A DNA stretch of 64,000 nt from Eubacteriales bacterium (GTDB lineage Bacteria; Bacillota; Clostridia; Lachnospirales; Lachnospiraceae): NCBI GenBank assembly GCA_030539395.1, contig JAUNSC010000005.1, positions 41,795-105,794 on the forward strand, read 5' to 3'. Shown here piece after piece: positions 1-9,783 of the stretch; positions within the stretch are counted from its first letter, which is position 1, and each line of letters begins with the position of its first letter. Under the pieces are notes generated by a model, which saw nothing but the letters and a program-made list of their open reading frames with translations, was not told the DNA's origin and made no database searches. Position numbers and translations under genes: made by a program.

Positions 1-2
1 AA

Positions 3-68
3 TTGAGGTCAGCATGGCGAAGAACAGCCATGGGAGAGATGAAGCGAAGCGGAATCCAGGCTGCATAG
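3..68 (+). CDS. C-terminal tail of an unidentified upstream gene (partial)
   Basis: A reading frame is open from the left edge to a TAG at 66-68, 15 bases before the histidine kinase start. Response regulators usually sit directly upstream of such kinases, so this could be the tail of the partner regulator. The 21 visible residues carry no recognisable motif, so this rests on position alone. A second frame open here runs into the kinase gene and is probably spurious. Confidence 0.3.
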   Translation: MRSAWRRTAMGEMKRSGIQAA

Positions 69-83
69 CGGACAGGAGAACAC

Positions 84-1538
84 ATGAAGTCAAAAATCAG
101 ATCTTTTTTCAAATTCACCCGCCTGAAGAGTTACTTCAAAAGCCTTCAGCTGCGGATTTTTATTATATTCTGCCTTGTCGGCATTATTCCAATCCTGTTG
201 ATGAAGATGAGTATACTTGAGAATTATGAGGAGCAATCTATTATTCAGAGAGGGAAAATGCTCCAAAACCAGTGTAAAAATCTTGCGGACAGGATAGGCG
301 TGTCAGTAGCCGGTGAAAAAATCGATGTGGGACCATATCAGACTGAGATGGAGCAGCTGGCGAATCTCTATAATGGCCGTCTGGTAGTGGTAAATAAGGA
401 TTTTGTTGTAATTGAAGATACGTACAGCCTTGATTTAAAAAAGATTCTTGTTTCAGAAGAGGTTGTAAAATGTTTTCGGAATGAGAGCAGTTTAAGCTAT
501 GATAAAGAAAGTAATTTTATAGAAATGGCCATACCGATCAGGGAGGGTGTTTCCAAAAGCGTGGTCGGTGCTTTGATTGTAAGTTCAGAGACAGAAGATG
601 TTATGATAAACAGGGATGAACTGAGCAGAAAAGTTTTTATTCTGCAGATGGGCCTGGCAATCGCAGTGCTGATCGCAGCACTTTATGCGTCACGGATCCT
701 GGTAAAACCTTTTGGAAAAGTTACGCAGTCTCTGGAAAGTATCAGCGGAGGCTTTCTGGAAGAGGAAGAGCTGTCTATGCTGGATTATACGGAGACGCAG
801 GTTATGGCGGAAGCATACAACCGAATGCTGGGGAGAATGCGTGTTCTGGAGGATTCCAGACAGGAATTTGTCTCCAATGTGTCTCATGAATTAAAGACAC
901 CTATCACTTCTATGAAGGTGCTGGCAGATTCTCTGCTGATGCAGGAAGATGTGCCGGCAGAGCTTTATAAGGAATTTATGCAGGACATTGCTGATGAGAT
1001 CGAACGCGAAAACAAGATCATTAATGACTTGCTGGCACTTGTAAAAATGGATAAAAAGGCATCAGATGTTAATATTCAGGCTACGAATATTAATGAATTG
1101 ATTGAGCTGATCTTAAAGCGTTTGCGTCCGATTGCGGCAAAGAGGAATATTGAACTTGTACTTGACAGCTATAAGCCGGTCATTGCAGAAGTGGATGAGA
1201 CGAAACTGACACTGGCGCTCTCTAACCTTGTGGAAAATGCGGTAAAATATAATAAGGATGGCGGATGGGTGCATCTTTCTCTGAATATGGATCATAAATA
1301 TTTTTATGTGAAAGTGGAGGATAATGGTATTGGCATTCCGCAGGCAGATCAGGAGCACATTTTCGAACGTTTTTATCGTGTAGATAAGTCCCACTCTAAG
1401 GAAATCGGAGGGACAGGTCTTGGACTTGCGATTACCAGGAACGCAATCCTGATGCACCGCGGTGTCATTAAAGTGTATAGTGAAGAAGGAACGGGAACGA
1501 CCTTTACTGTCCGTGTTCCCCTAATCTATAGCGAGTAA
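84..1538 (+). CDS. Membrane sensor histidine kinase with HAMP domain
   Basis: Two-component sensor kinase of 484 residues. The order is: a membrane segment at about residues 23-42, an extracytoplasmic sensor region to about 182, a second membrane segment near 184-205, a HAMP linker, a HisKA domain with the phosphorylated histidine at residue 268 (SNVSHELKTPITS), and a HATPase domain with N box NLVENAVKYN, G1 box DNGIGIP and G2 box GGTGLGLAI. All catalytic boxes look intact. The ATG at 84 follows an AGGAGA site. The next gene is a GerMN lipoprotein 17 bases downstream, so the two are probably cotranscribed. The signal sensed cannot be read from the sequence. Confidence 0.93.
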   Translation: MKSKIRSFFKFTRLKSYFKSLQLRIFIIFCLVGIIPILLMKMSILENYEEQSIIQRGKMLQNQCKNLADRIGVSVAGEKIDVGPYQTEMEQLANLYNGRLVVVNKDFVVIEDTYSLDLKKILVSEEVVKCFRNESSLSYDKESNFIEMAIPIREGVSKSVVGALIVSSETEDVMINRDELSRKVFILQMGLAIAVLIAALYASRILVKPFGKVTQSLESISGGFLEEEELSMLDYTETQVMAEAYNRMLGRMRVLEDSRQEFVSNVSHELKTPITSMKVLADSLLMQEDVPAELYKEFMQDIADEIERENKIINDLLALVKMDKKASDVNIQATNINELIELILKRLRPIAAKRNIELVLDSYKPVIAEVDETKLTLALSNLVENAVKYNKDGGWVHLSLNMDHKYFYVKVEDNGIGIPQADQEHIFERFYRVDKSHSKEIGGTGLGLAITRNAILMHRGVIKVYSEEGTGTTFTVRVPLIYSE

Positions 1539-1555
1539 TCAGTCAGGAGGCATGT

Positions 1556-2530
1556 ATGAAGAAGAAAGAGAGAACACTGCTGCTCGTGCTGTTTCTGATT
1601 TGCGCTTTGACCGGATGCGGGCGGAAGACAGGCGATACGGCGGGATATCAGGTATATTTTTCAAATTCAGAAGCATCAAAGTTGGTGAGCCATACTCATG
1701 TTTCGCAGAAAACAGAACCGACAGCGGTACTGGAAGAATTGTTTGCGCAAATGAGATTGCCGTATGCGGCAGAAGAAGAAAAAAGTCTTTTGCCGGAGAA
1801 AGTTGAGATTGATAAATTTGATTTGATGGATGGTCAGCTGACGATCACATTTAATGATGAATACCGCAATATGGACAATGTTTCTGAAATCCTGCTTCGG
1901 GCAGGGATCGTGATGATGGCAACACAGGTGAATGATGTTCGCACCGTAGTATTTCATATTGGGGACTCTGTACTTAAGGATTCATCCGGTGAGCCGGTGG
2001 GGGCAATGACCAGCAACATGTTTATCAACAATCCGGTTGGGATTAATTCTTATCAGTATGCATCACTTACTTTGTATTTTTCCAATAAAGCCGGGGACAA
2101 GATTGTCCGTGAAATGCGGAATGTACATTATTCCAGTAATACAACACTTGAAAAAGTATTGATGGAGCAGCTGCAGAAGGGACCCATGAATGAACGGCTT
2201 AGGCCGGTACTTTCATCAAATGTACGTGTTCTGGATGTAAAGGTCGATAAAAAAACATGTATTGTAAATTTGAGCAAAGAATTTCTTGAGCAAAAACCGG
2301 AAACTTCAATGAGTCCGGAAGTGGAGGTCTTTTCTATAGTGAACAGCCTGTGTGATATGCTGAATGTTGACAGAGTCCAGTTCCAGATAGAGGGAAATTC
2401 GGATGTTCTGTTCCGGGATGAGCTTAGCTTTAACGGTCCGTTCCACAGAAACAGTGAATTGATCGAGACGGTGGATTCTTCATCTGAGGAACCGGACGAA
2501 ATTATTGCAGAGCCGTCTATCGGTTTATAA
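1556..2530 (+). CDS. GerMN-domain lipoprotein
   Basis: A 324-residue exported lipoprotein. It has a lysine-rich start, a hydrophobic core and a lipobox ending in LTGC with the lipidated cysteine at residue 21. The rest contains two repeats resembling GerMN (sporulation/germination) domains, roughly residues 45-170 and 175-300. Each has the pattern of a short hydrophobic strand, then TLEKVLMEQL or AVLEELFAQM. It lies between a sensor kinase and comEC, an order I recognise from Lachnospiraceae. The AGGAGG site at 1545-1550 fits the ATG at 1556; the ATG at 1552 is out of frame. A GerM-like role at the cell surface or in spores is likely but its molecular function is unknown. Confidence 0.85.
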   Translation: MKKKERTLLLVLFLICALTGCGRKTGDTAGYQVYFSNSEASKLVSHTHVSQKTEPTAVLEELFAQMRLPYAAEEEKSLLPEKVEIDKFDLMDGQLTITFNDEYRNMDNVSEILLRAGIVMMATQVNDVRTVVFHIGDSVLKDSSGEPVGAMTSNMFINNPVGINSYQYASLTLYFSNKAGDKIVREMRNVHYSSNTTLEKVLMEQLQKGPMNERLRPVLSSNVRVLDVKVDKKTCIVNLSKEFLEQKPETSMSPEVEVFSIVNSLCDMLNVDRVQFQIEGNSDVLFRDELSFNGPFHRNSELIETVDSSSEEPDEIIAEPSIGL

Positions 2531-2540
2531 AGGAGGGGCA

Positions 2541-4787
2541 TTGAAGGGAAGATATTTGTGTTATATCTGCCTTCCGCTTTTTCTATGGTTTGCTGCTGCG
2601 GGAATATTTCATAAAGATGCGGTCGAATGGGCCGCATCTTTGCCCATAACAGAGGGGCAGACAGTTTATGTGAGCGGAACAGTATACAGACAGGAATTTA
2701 AATCATCTTATCAGAGTATTTATCTGAAAAACATTTCTCTTATTTCAGAGCCGGAAACACAACCGGAATCAGATGCGGCGGATATCCTGCCGAAAATATC
2801 AAAAACAGATCAATGGAATATTTTAGTGTACTTAAAGAAAAAGGAGAATCTATGTCTCGGTGCCAATGTGCTGGTATGCGCAGAAGTCTCTTTTTTGCGT
2901 CCGGCATCAAATCCGGGAGGATTTGACCAGAAGGATTATTATGAGTCAAAGAAAATAGGAATGATTTTAAGAAGAGGGCTGATAAAGAAAAAAGACCGTT
3001 CTATATGGCCTGTCAGAAGCATGATTGATAAACTGCATCAGAAGTGTGTAGAAGAGATTTACTGTCTGGCAGATTCAGAAAATGCGGGAATCTTAAGCGC
3101 AATGCTTATGGGCGACAGAAGCGGTCTTGAAACGCGGATCAGGGATCTGTATCAGGATATGGGACTGATCCACCTGTTTTCAGTTTCGGGTCTTCATGTA
3201 ACCATGCTGGGAATGGGACTGTACCGGATTCTTAGAAAAGCGGGAATGCCCATAAAAGGGGCTGCAGGGATTTGCGCAGTTGTGATGATGGCATATGCCT
3301 TTATGACAGGCATGGCTTTTCCGGCAGTGCGGGCAGTTATTATGTTTGTGATATACCTGTTGTCAATCCTCACAGGGCGGACTTATGATCTGCCTACGGC
3401 TCTTGCAGTGGCTGCGGTGACCATTTTGTATGGACACAGCGGTGCAGTGACACAGGCAGGATTTTTAATGTCTTTTGCGGCAGTGGCAGGTGTTGTTCTG
3501 GCCGGACAGTGGAAAACAAAGAAACTCCAGAACAGCGCAGCAGGAAGCAATCTCGGTATCCAGATTATGACACTTCCCCTGACTTCTTTTTTCTATTACA
3601 AGATCCCGATATACAGTCTGGGGATAAATCTGCTGGTTATCCCGATAATGCCGGCAGTGCTGGGGTTTGGGATCGCCGGAATGGCTGCGGGAATCGTATG
3701 CCGGCCTGTGGGAAAGATAGTGATAGCGCCTGCACTATACATTTTAAAGGCTGTGAAATTTTCATGTGAGAAGGTTCGCTGGCTGCCGTTTTCTTCGGTA
3801 GTTACCGGAAAGCCCTATTTTTTAGTGCTGATATGTTATTATATCTTTCTTTTGGCGGGGTTTATTGTGATCGGACGGAATATGCAGGATAGCAGAAAAG
3901 CTGATGCAGTAAAGCTCTCATTTGCAATAATCCTGTTATCGGGTACATTGGGCTTTTCTTCTGCAAAGAAATTTGAAATGATATTTTTAGATGTTGGACA
4001 GGGAGATGGATGCTGTATAGAAAATTGCGGAAAATCTGTCTGGGTGATTGACGGCGGGAGCAGTACTGAAAGCAGTCTTGCTGCGTATTGTCTGGAGCCT
4101 TTTCTGGAGAGCCGCAAAATAGACCGGGTGGATTTTTGGATGATCTCACATTATGATATAGATCATATCAGCGGCCTTTTGGAAATTCTTGAGAATTACG
4201 AACGGAATATGACCGGCAAAAATATGAACGGGATTTCCATAGGGAGGATTTTGCTTCCGGATATTGGAGATGACGGTGAAATGCACGGATTGATATGCGA
4301 ATACGCGGAAAAACAGCGGATACCGGTATTTTATATACATAATGGTGACGTGCTGAGGGATAATGATATGACGATAAGTATACTGTCACCAGATAAAGGC
4401 AGGGAGTATTCCACAGAAAATGCGGCGTCTGTAGTGGCAGAAGTTTCCTATTTTGAATTTAGTGCACTGCTGACAGGGGATCTGGAGAAGGATGGGGAAA
4501 GTGGATTGCTTGAAAATTATTCTAAGCTTGACGTAGATGTACTGAAAGTTGCCCATCATGGATCTGAATATGCAACATCGGAGGAATTTTTAGAAAGCGT
4601 TTTGCCGGAAGCTGCAGTGATTTCCTGCGGCAGGAATAATCGTTATGGTCATCCGGGTGACGGGCTGATTCAAAGACTGGATAAATTCGGATGTTTTATT
4701 ACAAGAACGGACATGCAGGGCGCGGTTACAATACAGACAGATGGGGAGAACTGGAAGATCAGGACACAAGCAGAGCTTGCCGGTTAA
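2541..4787 (+). CDS. comEC: ComEC/Rec2 DNA-uptake channel protein
   Basis: Competence protein thought to form the membrane channel for single-stranded DNA uptake. About 748 residues from the TTG at 2541, chosen because AGGAGG at 2531-2536 is well placed; an upstream in-frame ATG at 2505 lies inside the previous gene. The order is an N-terminal DUF4131-like region, a multi-helix Competence domain from about residue 190 (LFSVSGLHVTMLGMG), then a metallo-beta-lactamase-like domain with LDVGQGDG, SHYDIDHISG, LTGDLEKDGE and VAHHGS. All domains look complete. With comM and dprA at 48-51 kb, this window holds three DNA-uptake genes. Confidence 0.93.
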   Translation: MKGRYLCYICLPLFLWFAAAGIFHKDAVEWAASLPITEGQTVYVSGTVYRQEFKSSYQSIYLKNISLISEPETQPESDAADILPKISKTDQWNILVYLKKKENLCLGANVLVCAEVSFLRPASNPGGFDQKDYYESKKIGMILRRGLIKKKDRSIWPVRSMIDKLHQKCVEEIYCLADSENAGILSAMLMGDRSGLETRIRDLYQDMGLIHLFSVSGLHVTMLGMGLYRILRKAGMPIKGAAGICAVVMMAYAFMTGMAFPAVRAVIMFVIYLLSILTGRTYDLPTALAVAAVTILYGHSGAVTQAGFLMSFAAVAGVVLAGQWKTKKLQNSAAGSNLGIQIMTLPLTSFFYYKIPIYSLGINLLVIPIMPAVLGFGIAGMAAGIVCRPVGKIVIAPALYILKAVKFSCEKVRWLPFSSVVTGKPYFLVLICYYIFLLAGFIVIGRNMQDSRKADAVKLSFAIILLSGTLGFSSAKKFEMIFLDVGQGDGCCIENCGKSVWVIDGGSSTESSLAAYCLEPFLESRKIDRVDFWMISHYDIDHISGLLEILENYERNMTGKNMNGISIGRILLPDIGDDGEMHGLICEYAEKQRIPVFYIHNGDVLRDNDMTISILSPDKGREYSTENAASVVAEVSYFEFSALLTGDLEKDGESGLLENYSKLDVDVLKVAHHGSEYATSEEFLESVLPEAAVISCGRNNRYGHPGDGLIQRLDKFGCFITRTDMQGAVTIQTDGENWKIRTQAELAG

Positions 4788-4798
4788 TCGGCAAGCTC
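4773..4798. repeat. Perfect inverted repeat holding both convergent stop codons
   Basis: Ten bases (GAGCTTGCCG) are followed by the loop GTTAAT and their exact reverse complement. The loop contains the TAA of comEC (4785-4787) and, on the other strand, the TAA of the LtaS-like gene. The arms code the last residues of both proteins. It may work as a bidirectional transcript end, but neither strand has a T-run after the stem. Confidence 0.75.
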
Positions 4799-6856
4799 AT
4801 AAAAGCTGTCAGGACGATTTTTATAATCGATGATATTATTATAAAGAATCCGTTTGTATTGAGCTAAATCTTCATAGTAGGGAGAGGTTGTATCTTCAGG
4901 ATCATAAAAGATGCCGTCAGCGCCCCAATAACCGTTTGCTGTTATGGCAGGTATTTTTTCTGAAAGCGCCAGCAGGTATTTTTGATATCCTGTCATAGGA
5001 AGATTACAGGAGTCCATCAGAATGCTTTGCAGATAATTCATACTGGTTTTTTCATATTCCTTTACAGGAAGATCATAATTAGACCAAAGCAAAAAGGGGA
5101 TCGCAAATTGTTTCATCATATCTTCTGTTGACCATTTGCTGTATTGACCGTTGGTAATATCCTTTAAAAAATCCTCAGGCAGTGCCGGCTGATGATCACC
5201 CAATAACAAAATAACAGTAGGTTCTTCCACCTGTGAGAAATAGGTGATAAGTTTTTCGAAAGCCTCATCTGTATGTTTGATCAGATTTACATATTGTTCA
5301 GCTTTTTCATCCGGATATTCCGGAAGAGTTATGGTATTTTGCAGATTATCAAATTTTCTGCCGTAGGAGCCATGATTCTGCATTGTCATAGAATAAATGA
5401 AGAATGGGTCATCCGAACCGGTTTTGGCCTTTTCATATCGATCGATGATCATATCAATCACTGCCATGTCAGAAATATACTGGCGCAGTCTCTGAACATC
5501 TTTCGGAAAATTTTTGTTGTGCAGATAAGTCTCAAATCCTAAAAATGAATATACATTCGGCCGGTTATAGTTTTTGGCAGAAAACGGATGAATGGCCGTC
5601 AGCTCCTGGTAGCCCATGTCTGCACAATTAGAGACGAGGGAAGGCATTTTATCTTTGAAATAAACCTGAAAAGCAATACAGTTCTTCGGAATGATAACGG
5701 TACTGTTTCCGGTAAGTACCTCAAATTCGGTATTTGCGGTAGAACCGCCCAGCACGGATGCATAAGTATATCCATGAATATAGTCGTTTTGAATACTATG
5801 CCAAAATGGAAGATAGTCTTCGGAGGCTTTCAGATCTGCGATCACACCGGGATCAGAGAAAGCTTCATCGATAATTACAATAATGTTGGGTATCGCGTCT
5901 GTGTCTTTGGCGCTGTCTGACGGATATTCTGCGCAAAGCGATTCAATTTCCCCAGGCGAGTAATCTTGTGGTTTGTCGATGCGGATCGCGTGAAAACTAT
6001 AAACAAAAGTCAGAATACCGCCGTAACGGTGGTAGGTGACCGAGGGTTTAAATCCATTCAGGTTTAAACCGATTTTTTTCAGATAATCAGTCATGAAAAA
6101 TGATCTTACAAAAAACAGCAGGACAACAGTGGACAAGACAGAAAAAATAAGGCGTTTTCGTCCGGCAAACAGCCGGGATGGGCCCAGGCAGTAAAAGAGA
6201 TATATGAAAACGAGGCCGTATTGGAGCATGAGCACAATCTGGAAATTTAGTTTAAAAGAATAATTGCCTGCCACATCCAGTGCAGTTCCCAAAGAAGCAA
6301 TATCCGATGCAAGGATCGGATTGCCGCGGAATACACAAATATAATGGTCCGCAATGCAAAAAATCAAACAAACTAAATGGCATAAGGCAGATGCCAGGCG
6401 CATGCTGTTTGTCAGTACGAGAAAGAACAGAAGGATCATACTGATGATTATGATATTGCAGACAAATATCAGAGGCGTAAGGGCCAGAGAATTAAAATTT
6501 TTGGGAGTCCCGTGTGTGATAATATACATTGAAGCAAAAGTAAAAAACGGAGTCAGAACCATGAGAACTGCAGTCAGTTTCCGCCCGTGGATATTTGTAA
6601 AATGAGCGATTTTGCGGCGAAAGAAAAAGAGAAAAACTGCTGCAGCCAGGATAGCAGCCTCGGCCAGAATGCGTTTTTTGGCAATGATCAGCGTTCCTTT
6701 AGAGGCATCTCCGGACATATAAAATTGTGTGTTCATACAGAAATACAGCGTAAGAGCTGCAAACAGGGATAAAAGTATTATGGAAAAGGCACAGTGAAAA
6801 TGCTTTGACGCTTTTTTATAATAGTTATAAAATATCCTCATAGTTATCGTCCTCAT
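4784..6856 (-). CDS. LtaS-type sulfatase-fold phosphoglycerol transferase
   Basis: Membrane enzyme of the alkaline phosphatase/sulfatase superfamily, 690 residues. About seven hydrophobic segments fill the first 250 residues, then an extracellular catalytic domain follows. Visible catalytic elements are a metal-binding motif (IIVIIDEAFSDPG), the likely nucleophile threonine at residue 373 (GGSTANTEFEVLTG), and GDHQPALPEDF near the end. The family moves glycerol-phosphate from phosphatidylglycerol to lipoteichoic acid or related glycans; the acceptor here cannot be told. It is monocistronic and convergent with comEC, sharing overlapping stop codons. A promoter lies at 6886-6914. Confidence 0.85.
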   Translation of the reverse strand: MRTITMRIFYNYYKKASKHFHCAFSIILLSLFAALTLYFCMNTQFYMSGDASKGTLIIAKKRILAEAAILAAAVFLFFFRRKIAHFTNIHGRKLTAVLMVLTPFFTFASMYIITHGTPKNFNSLALTPLIFVCNIIIISMILLFFLVLTNSMRLASALCHLVCLIFCIADHYICVFRGNPILASDIASLGTALDVAGNYSFKLNFQIVLMLQYGLVFIYLFYCLGPSRLFAGRKRLIFSVLSTVVLLFFVRSFFMTDYLKKIGLNLNGFKPSVTYHRYGGILTFVYSFHAIRIDKPQDYSPGEIESLCAEYPSDSAKDTDAIPNIIVIIDEAFSDPGVIADLKASEDYLPFWHSIQNDYIHGYTYASVLGGSTANTEFEVLTGNSTVIIPKNCIAFQVYFKDKMPSLVSNCADMGYQELTAIHPFSAKNYNRPNVYSFLGFETYLHNKNFPKDVQRLRQYISDMAVIDMIIDRYEKAKTGSDDPFFIYSMTMQNHGSYGRKFDNLQNTITLPEYPDEKAEQYVNLIKHTDEAFEKLITYFSQVEEPTVILLLGDHQPALPEDFLKDITNGQYSKWSTEDMMKQFAIPFLLWSNYDLPVKEYEKTSMNYLQSILMDSCNLPMTGYQKYLLALSEKIPAITANGYWGADGIFYDPEDTTSPYYEDLAQYKRILYNNIIDYKNRPDSFYELAD

Positions 6857-6885
6857 TCATATTTTTGTATTAAAAAACGGTATAT

Positions 6886-6914
6886 ATTATATCAAAGATA
6901 CTATGAAAAGTCCA
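6886..6914 (-). promoter_or_regulatory. Promoter of the LtaS-like gene
   Basis: Read on the minus strand: TGGACT, 17 bases, TATAAT preceded by TGA (extended -10). It lies about 30 bases from the gene start and is divergent from the dgt promoter. Confidence 0.6.
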
Positions 6915-6921
6915 GAAAAGT

Positions 6922-6950
6922 TTGACAGTTAATGGTTATACAATTATACT
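6922..6950 (+). promoter_or_regulatory. Promoter of the dgt-dnaG-trmK operon
   Basis: TTGACA (6922-6927), 17 bases, TATACT (6945-6950), about 50 bases before the TTG start of the dgt-like gene. This is a near-consensus housekeeping promoter. Confidence 0.75.
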
Positions 6951-6999
6951 ATTATCAGAGATATCAGACATTAAGTGATCCAGAACAGGGGGCATTTAT

Positions 7000-8007
7000 T
7001 TGACAATCAGAGAGATGGCAGAGGAAAGGGAGGTGCAGTACTTAAGCAAGTATGCAAGCCTCAGTAAAAATACAGAAGGAAGAGACAGGGAAGAAACGCC
7101 CTGTGATATCCGGCCGGCATATCAGAGAGACCGGGACAGGATTCTTCACTGCAAATCATTTCGCCGGCTGAAGCATAAGACCCAGGTATTTTTAAGCCCG
7201 CAGGGCGATCATTACCGGGACCGGCTGACTCATACACTGGAAGTGTCTCAGATTGCCAGAACGATCGCACAGGCCCTTCGGTTGAATGAAAACCTGACAG
7301 AGGCGATTGCTCTCGGACATGATCTTGGGCACACGCCGTTTGGTCATGCAGGAGAGAGAGCTCTTAACAGAATCTGTCCTGATGGATTTATCCACAGCAG
7401 ACAGAGTATCCGTGTGGTAGAGATTCTGGAAAAAAAAGGAAGGGGATTAAATCTTACCTGGGAAGTGCGGGATGGAATTCTGAATCACAGGACCAGCGGG
7501 AAACCGGCTACACTGGAAGGCAGAGTAGTACAGCTGGCGGATAAGATTGCATATATCAATCATGATATTGATGATGCACAGAGAGCAGAGATTCTCCGTG
7601 AAGAAGAAATTCCTGAGCAGTACCGCAATGTTCTGGGGAATACCACCAAAGAGCGGCTGAATACGATGATACATGATATTATTGTCAACAGCCAGGATAA
7701 ACCGGAGATTGTTTTATCCCCGGATGTGGAGTGGGCCATGACAAATTTGCGGAAATTTATGTTCAGAAATGTCTATACAGACAGTGCGGCCAAATCGGAG
7801 GAAGGAAAGGCAGAGTCAATGATAGAGGCTTTGTACCATTATTATGAGGAGCATCTGGAACTTCTCCCGGAAGAATATCTCGCGATTTTGTACCGGCGCG
7901 GAGATGGCGTTCCCCGTGTGGTCTGTGATTATATATCGGGCATGACGGATCAGTATGCCATGGCGAAATATACGGAATATTTTATTCCCAGATCGTGGCA
8001 GTTATAG
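7000..8007 (+). CDS. dGTPase-like deoxynucleotide triphosphohydrolase (HD domain)
   Basis: HD-superfamily hydrolase of 335 residues that splits dNTPs into nucleoside and triphosphate. The motifs FRRLKHKTQVF, HTLEVSQIARTIA and HDLGHTPFGHAGE match the dGTPase family and give the metal-binding H...HD...D set. The TTG at 7000 is used because a G-rich ribosome site lies at about 6987-6992; the ATG at 7015 is an alternative. dnaG starts 12 bases downstream. This dgt-dnaG pairing is common in Clostridia and links nucleotide pool control with replication priming. Confidence 0.88.
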   Translation: MTIREMAEEREVQYLSKYASLSKNTEGRDREETPCDIRPAYQRDRDRILHCKSFRRLKHKTQVFLSPQGDHYRDRLTHTLEVSQIARTIAQALRLNENLTEAIALGHDLGHTPFGHAGERALNRICPDGFIHSRQSIRVVEILEKKGRGLNLTWEVRDGILNHRTSGKPATLEGRVVQLADKIAYINHDIDDAQRAEILREEEIPEQYRNVLGNTTKERLNTMIHDIIVNSQDKPEIVLSPDVEWAMTNLRKFMFRNVYTDSAAKSEEGKAESMIEALYHYYEEHLELLPEEYLAILYRRGDGVPRVVCDYISGMTDQYAMAKYTEYFIPRSWQL

Positions 8008-8019
8008 AAGGAGAAAGGA

Positions 8020-9783
8020 ATGTTTTATTCAGAAGATCTTGTGGAAGAAATCCGCACGAAAAATGACATAGTGGATGTAATTTCAGGTTATGTGAAATTG
8101 CAGAGAAAGGGCAGTTCCTATTTTGGACTTTGCCCGTTTCACAATGAAAAGTCGGCATCTTTTTCCGTGTCGCCCCAGAAACAGATGTATTATTGTTTCG
8201 GGTGCGGTGCAGGGGGAAATGTATTTACCTTTCTGATGGAATATGAGCATTATTCCTTTCCGGAGGCATTAAAAGTACTGGCGGACCGGGCGGGGATAGC
8301 GCTTCCGGAACAGGAAATGAACGAAGAAATGAAGCGGCAGCAGAACCTTAGAAGCCAGATACTGGATTTGAATAAGATGGCGGCGAAGTATTTTTATTAT
8401 CAGCTCCGTTCAGAGCGGGGAGCGGCCGGTATGAAGTATTTAAAGGATCGAAAGCTTGACGATGAGACGATCCACAGATTTGGCCTGGGATATGCAAATA
8501 AGTACAGCGATGATCTCTACCGTTATCTCAAAGGAAAAAATATTTCAGATGAGCTGCTTGCGAAATCAGGACTTATGCAGGTAGATGAGCGAAAAGGGAT
8601 GTATGATAAGTTCTGGAATCGGGTTATTTTTCCGATCATGGATGTGAATGGCAAGGTGATCGGATTTGGCGGCAGAGTGATGGGGGATGGGAAACCGAAA
8701 TACCTGAATTCCCCCGAGACAGTCGTATTTGATAAGAGCAGAAACCTTTACGGGCTTCACTTTGCAAGGACTTCCCGGAAAAAGCAGCTGCTCATCTGCG
8801 AGGGATATATGGATGTCATTTCGCTTCATCAGGCAGGATTTACGAATGCGGTAGCCTCCCTTGGAACCGCCCTTACTTCTCAGCATGCCAGTCTGATTAA
8901 GCGGTATACGGATGAAGTGATCCTGACCTATGACAGTGATGAGGCCGGAGTGCGGGCGGCGCTTCGGGCCATTCCGCTTTTAAAAGAGGCGGGGGTGAAT
9001 GCAAAAGTGCTTGATATGAGGCCTTATAAAGACCCGGACGAATTCATAAAAGCTCTGGGGGCAGAAGAATTCCGGAAACGGATCGATGAGGCGCAGAACA
9101 GTTTTCTGTTTGAGACGGATGTTCTGCAAAAATCTTATGATATGAATGACCCTCAGGGAAAGACTGCCTTTTATGAGGAAGTAGCTTCGAAACTTATGAG
9201 ATTTGAGCTGGAACTGGAGCGGGAGAATTATATAGAGGCAGTAGCAGGAAGATATGGTGTCAGTATGGAAAGCCTGAGAAAAATGGTGAACCGTATGGCC
9301 TTAAAAGGAATGAATGTGGCAAAGGCTGCGCCTGCCCGTTCTGCCCGTACAGAAAAAGAGGCCGGTATACTGAAGTCGCAGAAGCTCCTTCTGACCTGGC
9401 TGATCGAATATCCATGTTTGTACCGGAGTGTGCGCCAATATCTGAAACCGGAAGATTTCACGGGCGATATTTATTGTACGGTTGCCAGACTTTTATTTGA
9501 ACAGTATGATAACGGAGAAAGTAATCCTGCCAGGATCATTGATTATTTTACAGAACCGGAGGATCAGAGCCGCGCGGCAGCGCTTTTCCATTCAACCCTA
9601 AGTGTGGAGTCAACGGCTGAGATGGAAAAGGCATTTCGGGAAACACTTCGGAAGATACTGGAGCACAGCCTGGATGAACGCAGTGCAAAACTGGATCCGG
9701 CAGACATGGAAGGCCTCCAGAAACTGATACAGGATAGAAAGAAGCTTTCAGAAATTTCCAGGATACATGTGGAATTTCAATAG
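8020..9783 (+). CDS. dnaG: DNA primase DnaG
   Basis: Makes RNA primers at the replication fork. 587 residues, normal length. The N-terminal CHC2 zinc finger is visible (CPFHNEKSASFSVS, then YYCFGCGAGGNVF). The catalytic core carries the TOPRIM segment LLICEGYMDVISLHQAG and the acidic TYDSDEAGVRAA motif. The C-terminal third is the helicase-binding region. It starts with ATG after AAGGAGAAAGGA. trmK follows after 20 bases; the housekeeping sigma factor gene rpoD, which usually sits between dnaG and trmK in Firmicutes, is absent here. Confidence 0.96.
   Translation: MFYSEDLVEEIRTKNDIVDVISGYVKLQRKGSSYFGLCPFHNEKSASFSVSPQKQMYYCFGCGAGGNVFTFLMEYEHYSFPEALKVLADRAGIALPEQEMNEEMKRQQNLRSQILDLNKMAAKYFYYQLRSERGAAGMKYLKDRKLDDETIHRFGLGYANKYSDDLYRYLKGKNISDELLAKSGLMQVDERKGMYDKFWNRVIFPIMDVNGKVIGFGGRVMGDGKPKYLNSPETVVFDKSRNLYGLHFARTSRKKQLLICEGYMDVISLHQAGFTNAVASLGTALTSQHASLIKRYTDEVILTYDSDEAGVRAALRAIPLLKEAGVNAKVLDMRPYKDPDEFIKALGAEEFRKRIDEAQNSFLFETDVLQKSYDMNDPQGKTAFYEEVASKLMRFELELERENYIEAVAGRYGVSMESLRKMVNRMALKGMNVAKAAPARSARTEKEAGILKSQKLLLTWLIEYPCLYRSVRQYLKPEDFTGDIYCTVARLLFEQYDNGESNPARIIDYFTEPEDQSRAAALFHSTLSVESTAEMEKAFRETLRKILEHSLDERSAKLDPADMEGLQKLIQDRKKLSEISRIHVEFQ

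Noticed and set aside
14-220. A 68-residue open frame overlapping the start of the histidine kinase
   Set aside because: It overlaps the kinase membrane segment out of frame and shows no motif.
4773-4798. The convergent-gene palindrome as a classical Rho-independent terminator
   Set aside because: Neither strand has a T-run after the stem, so it is listed as a repeat only.
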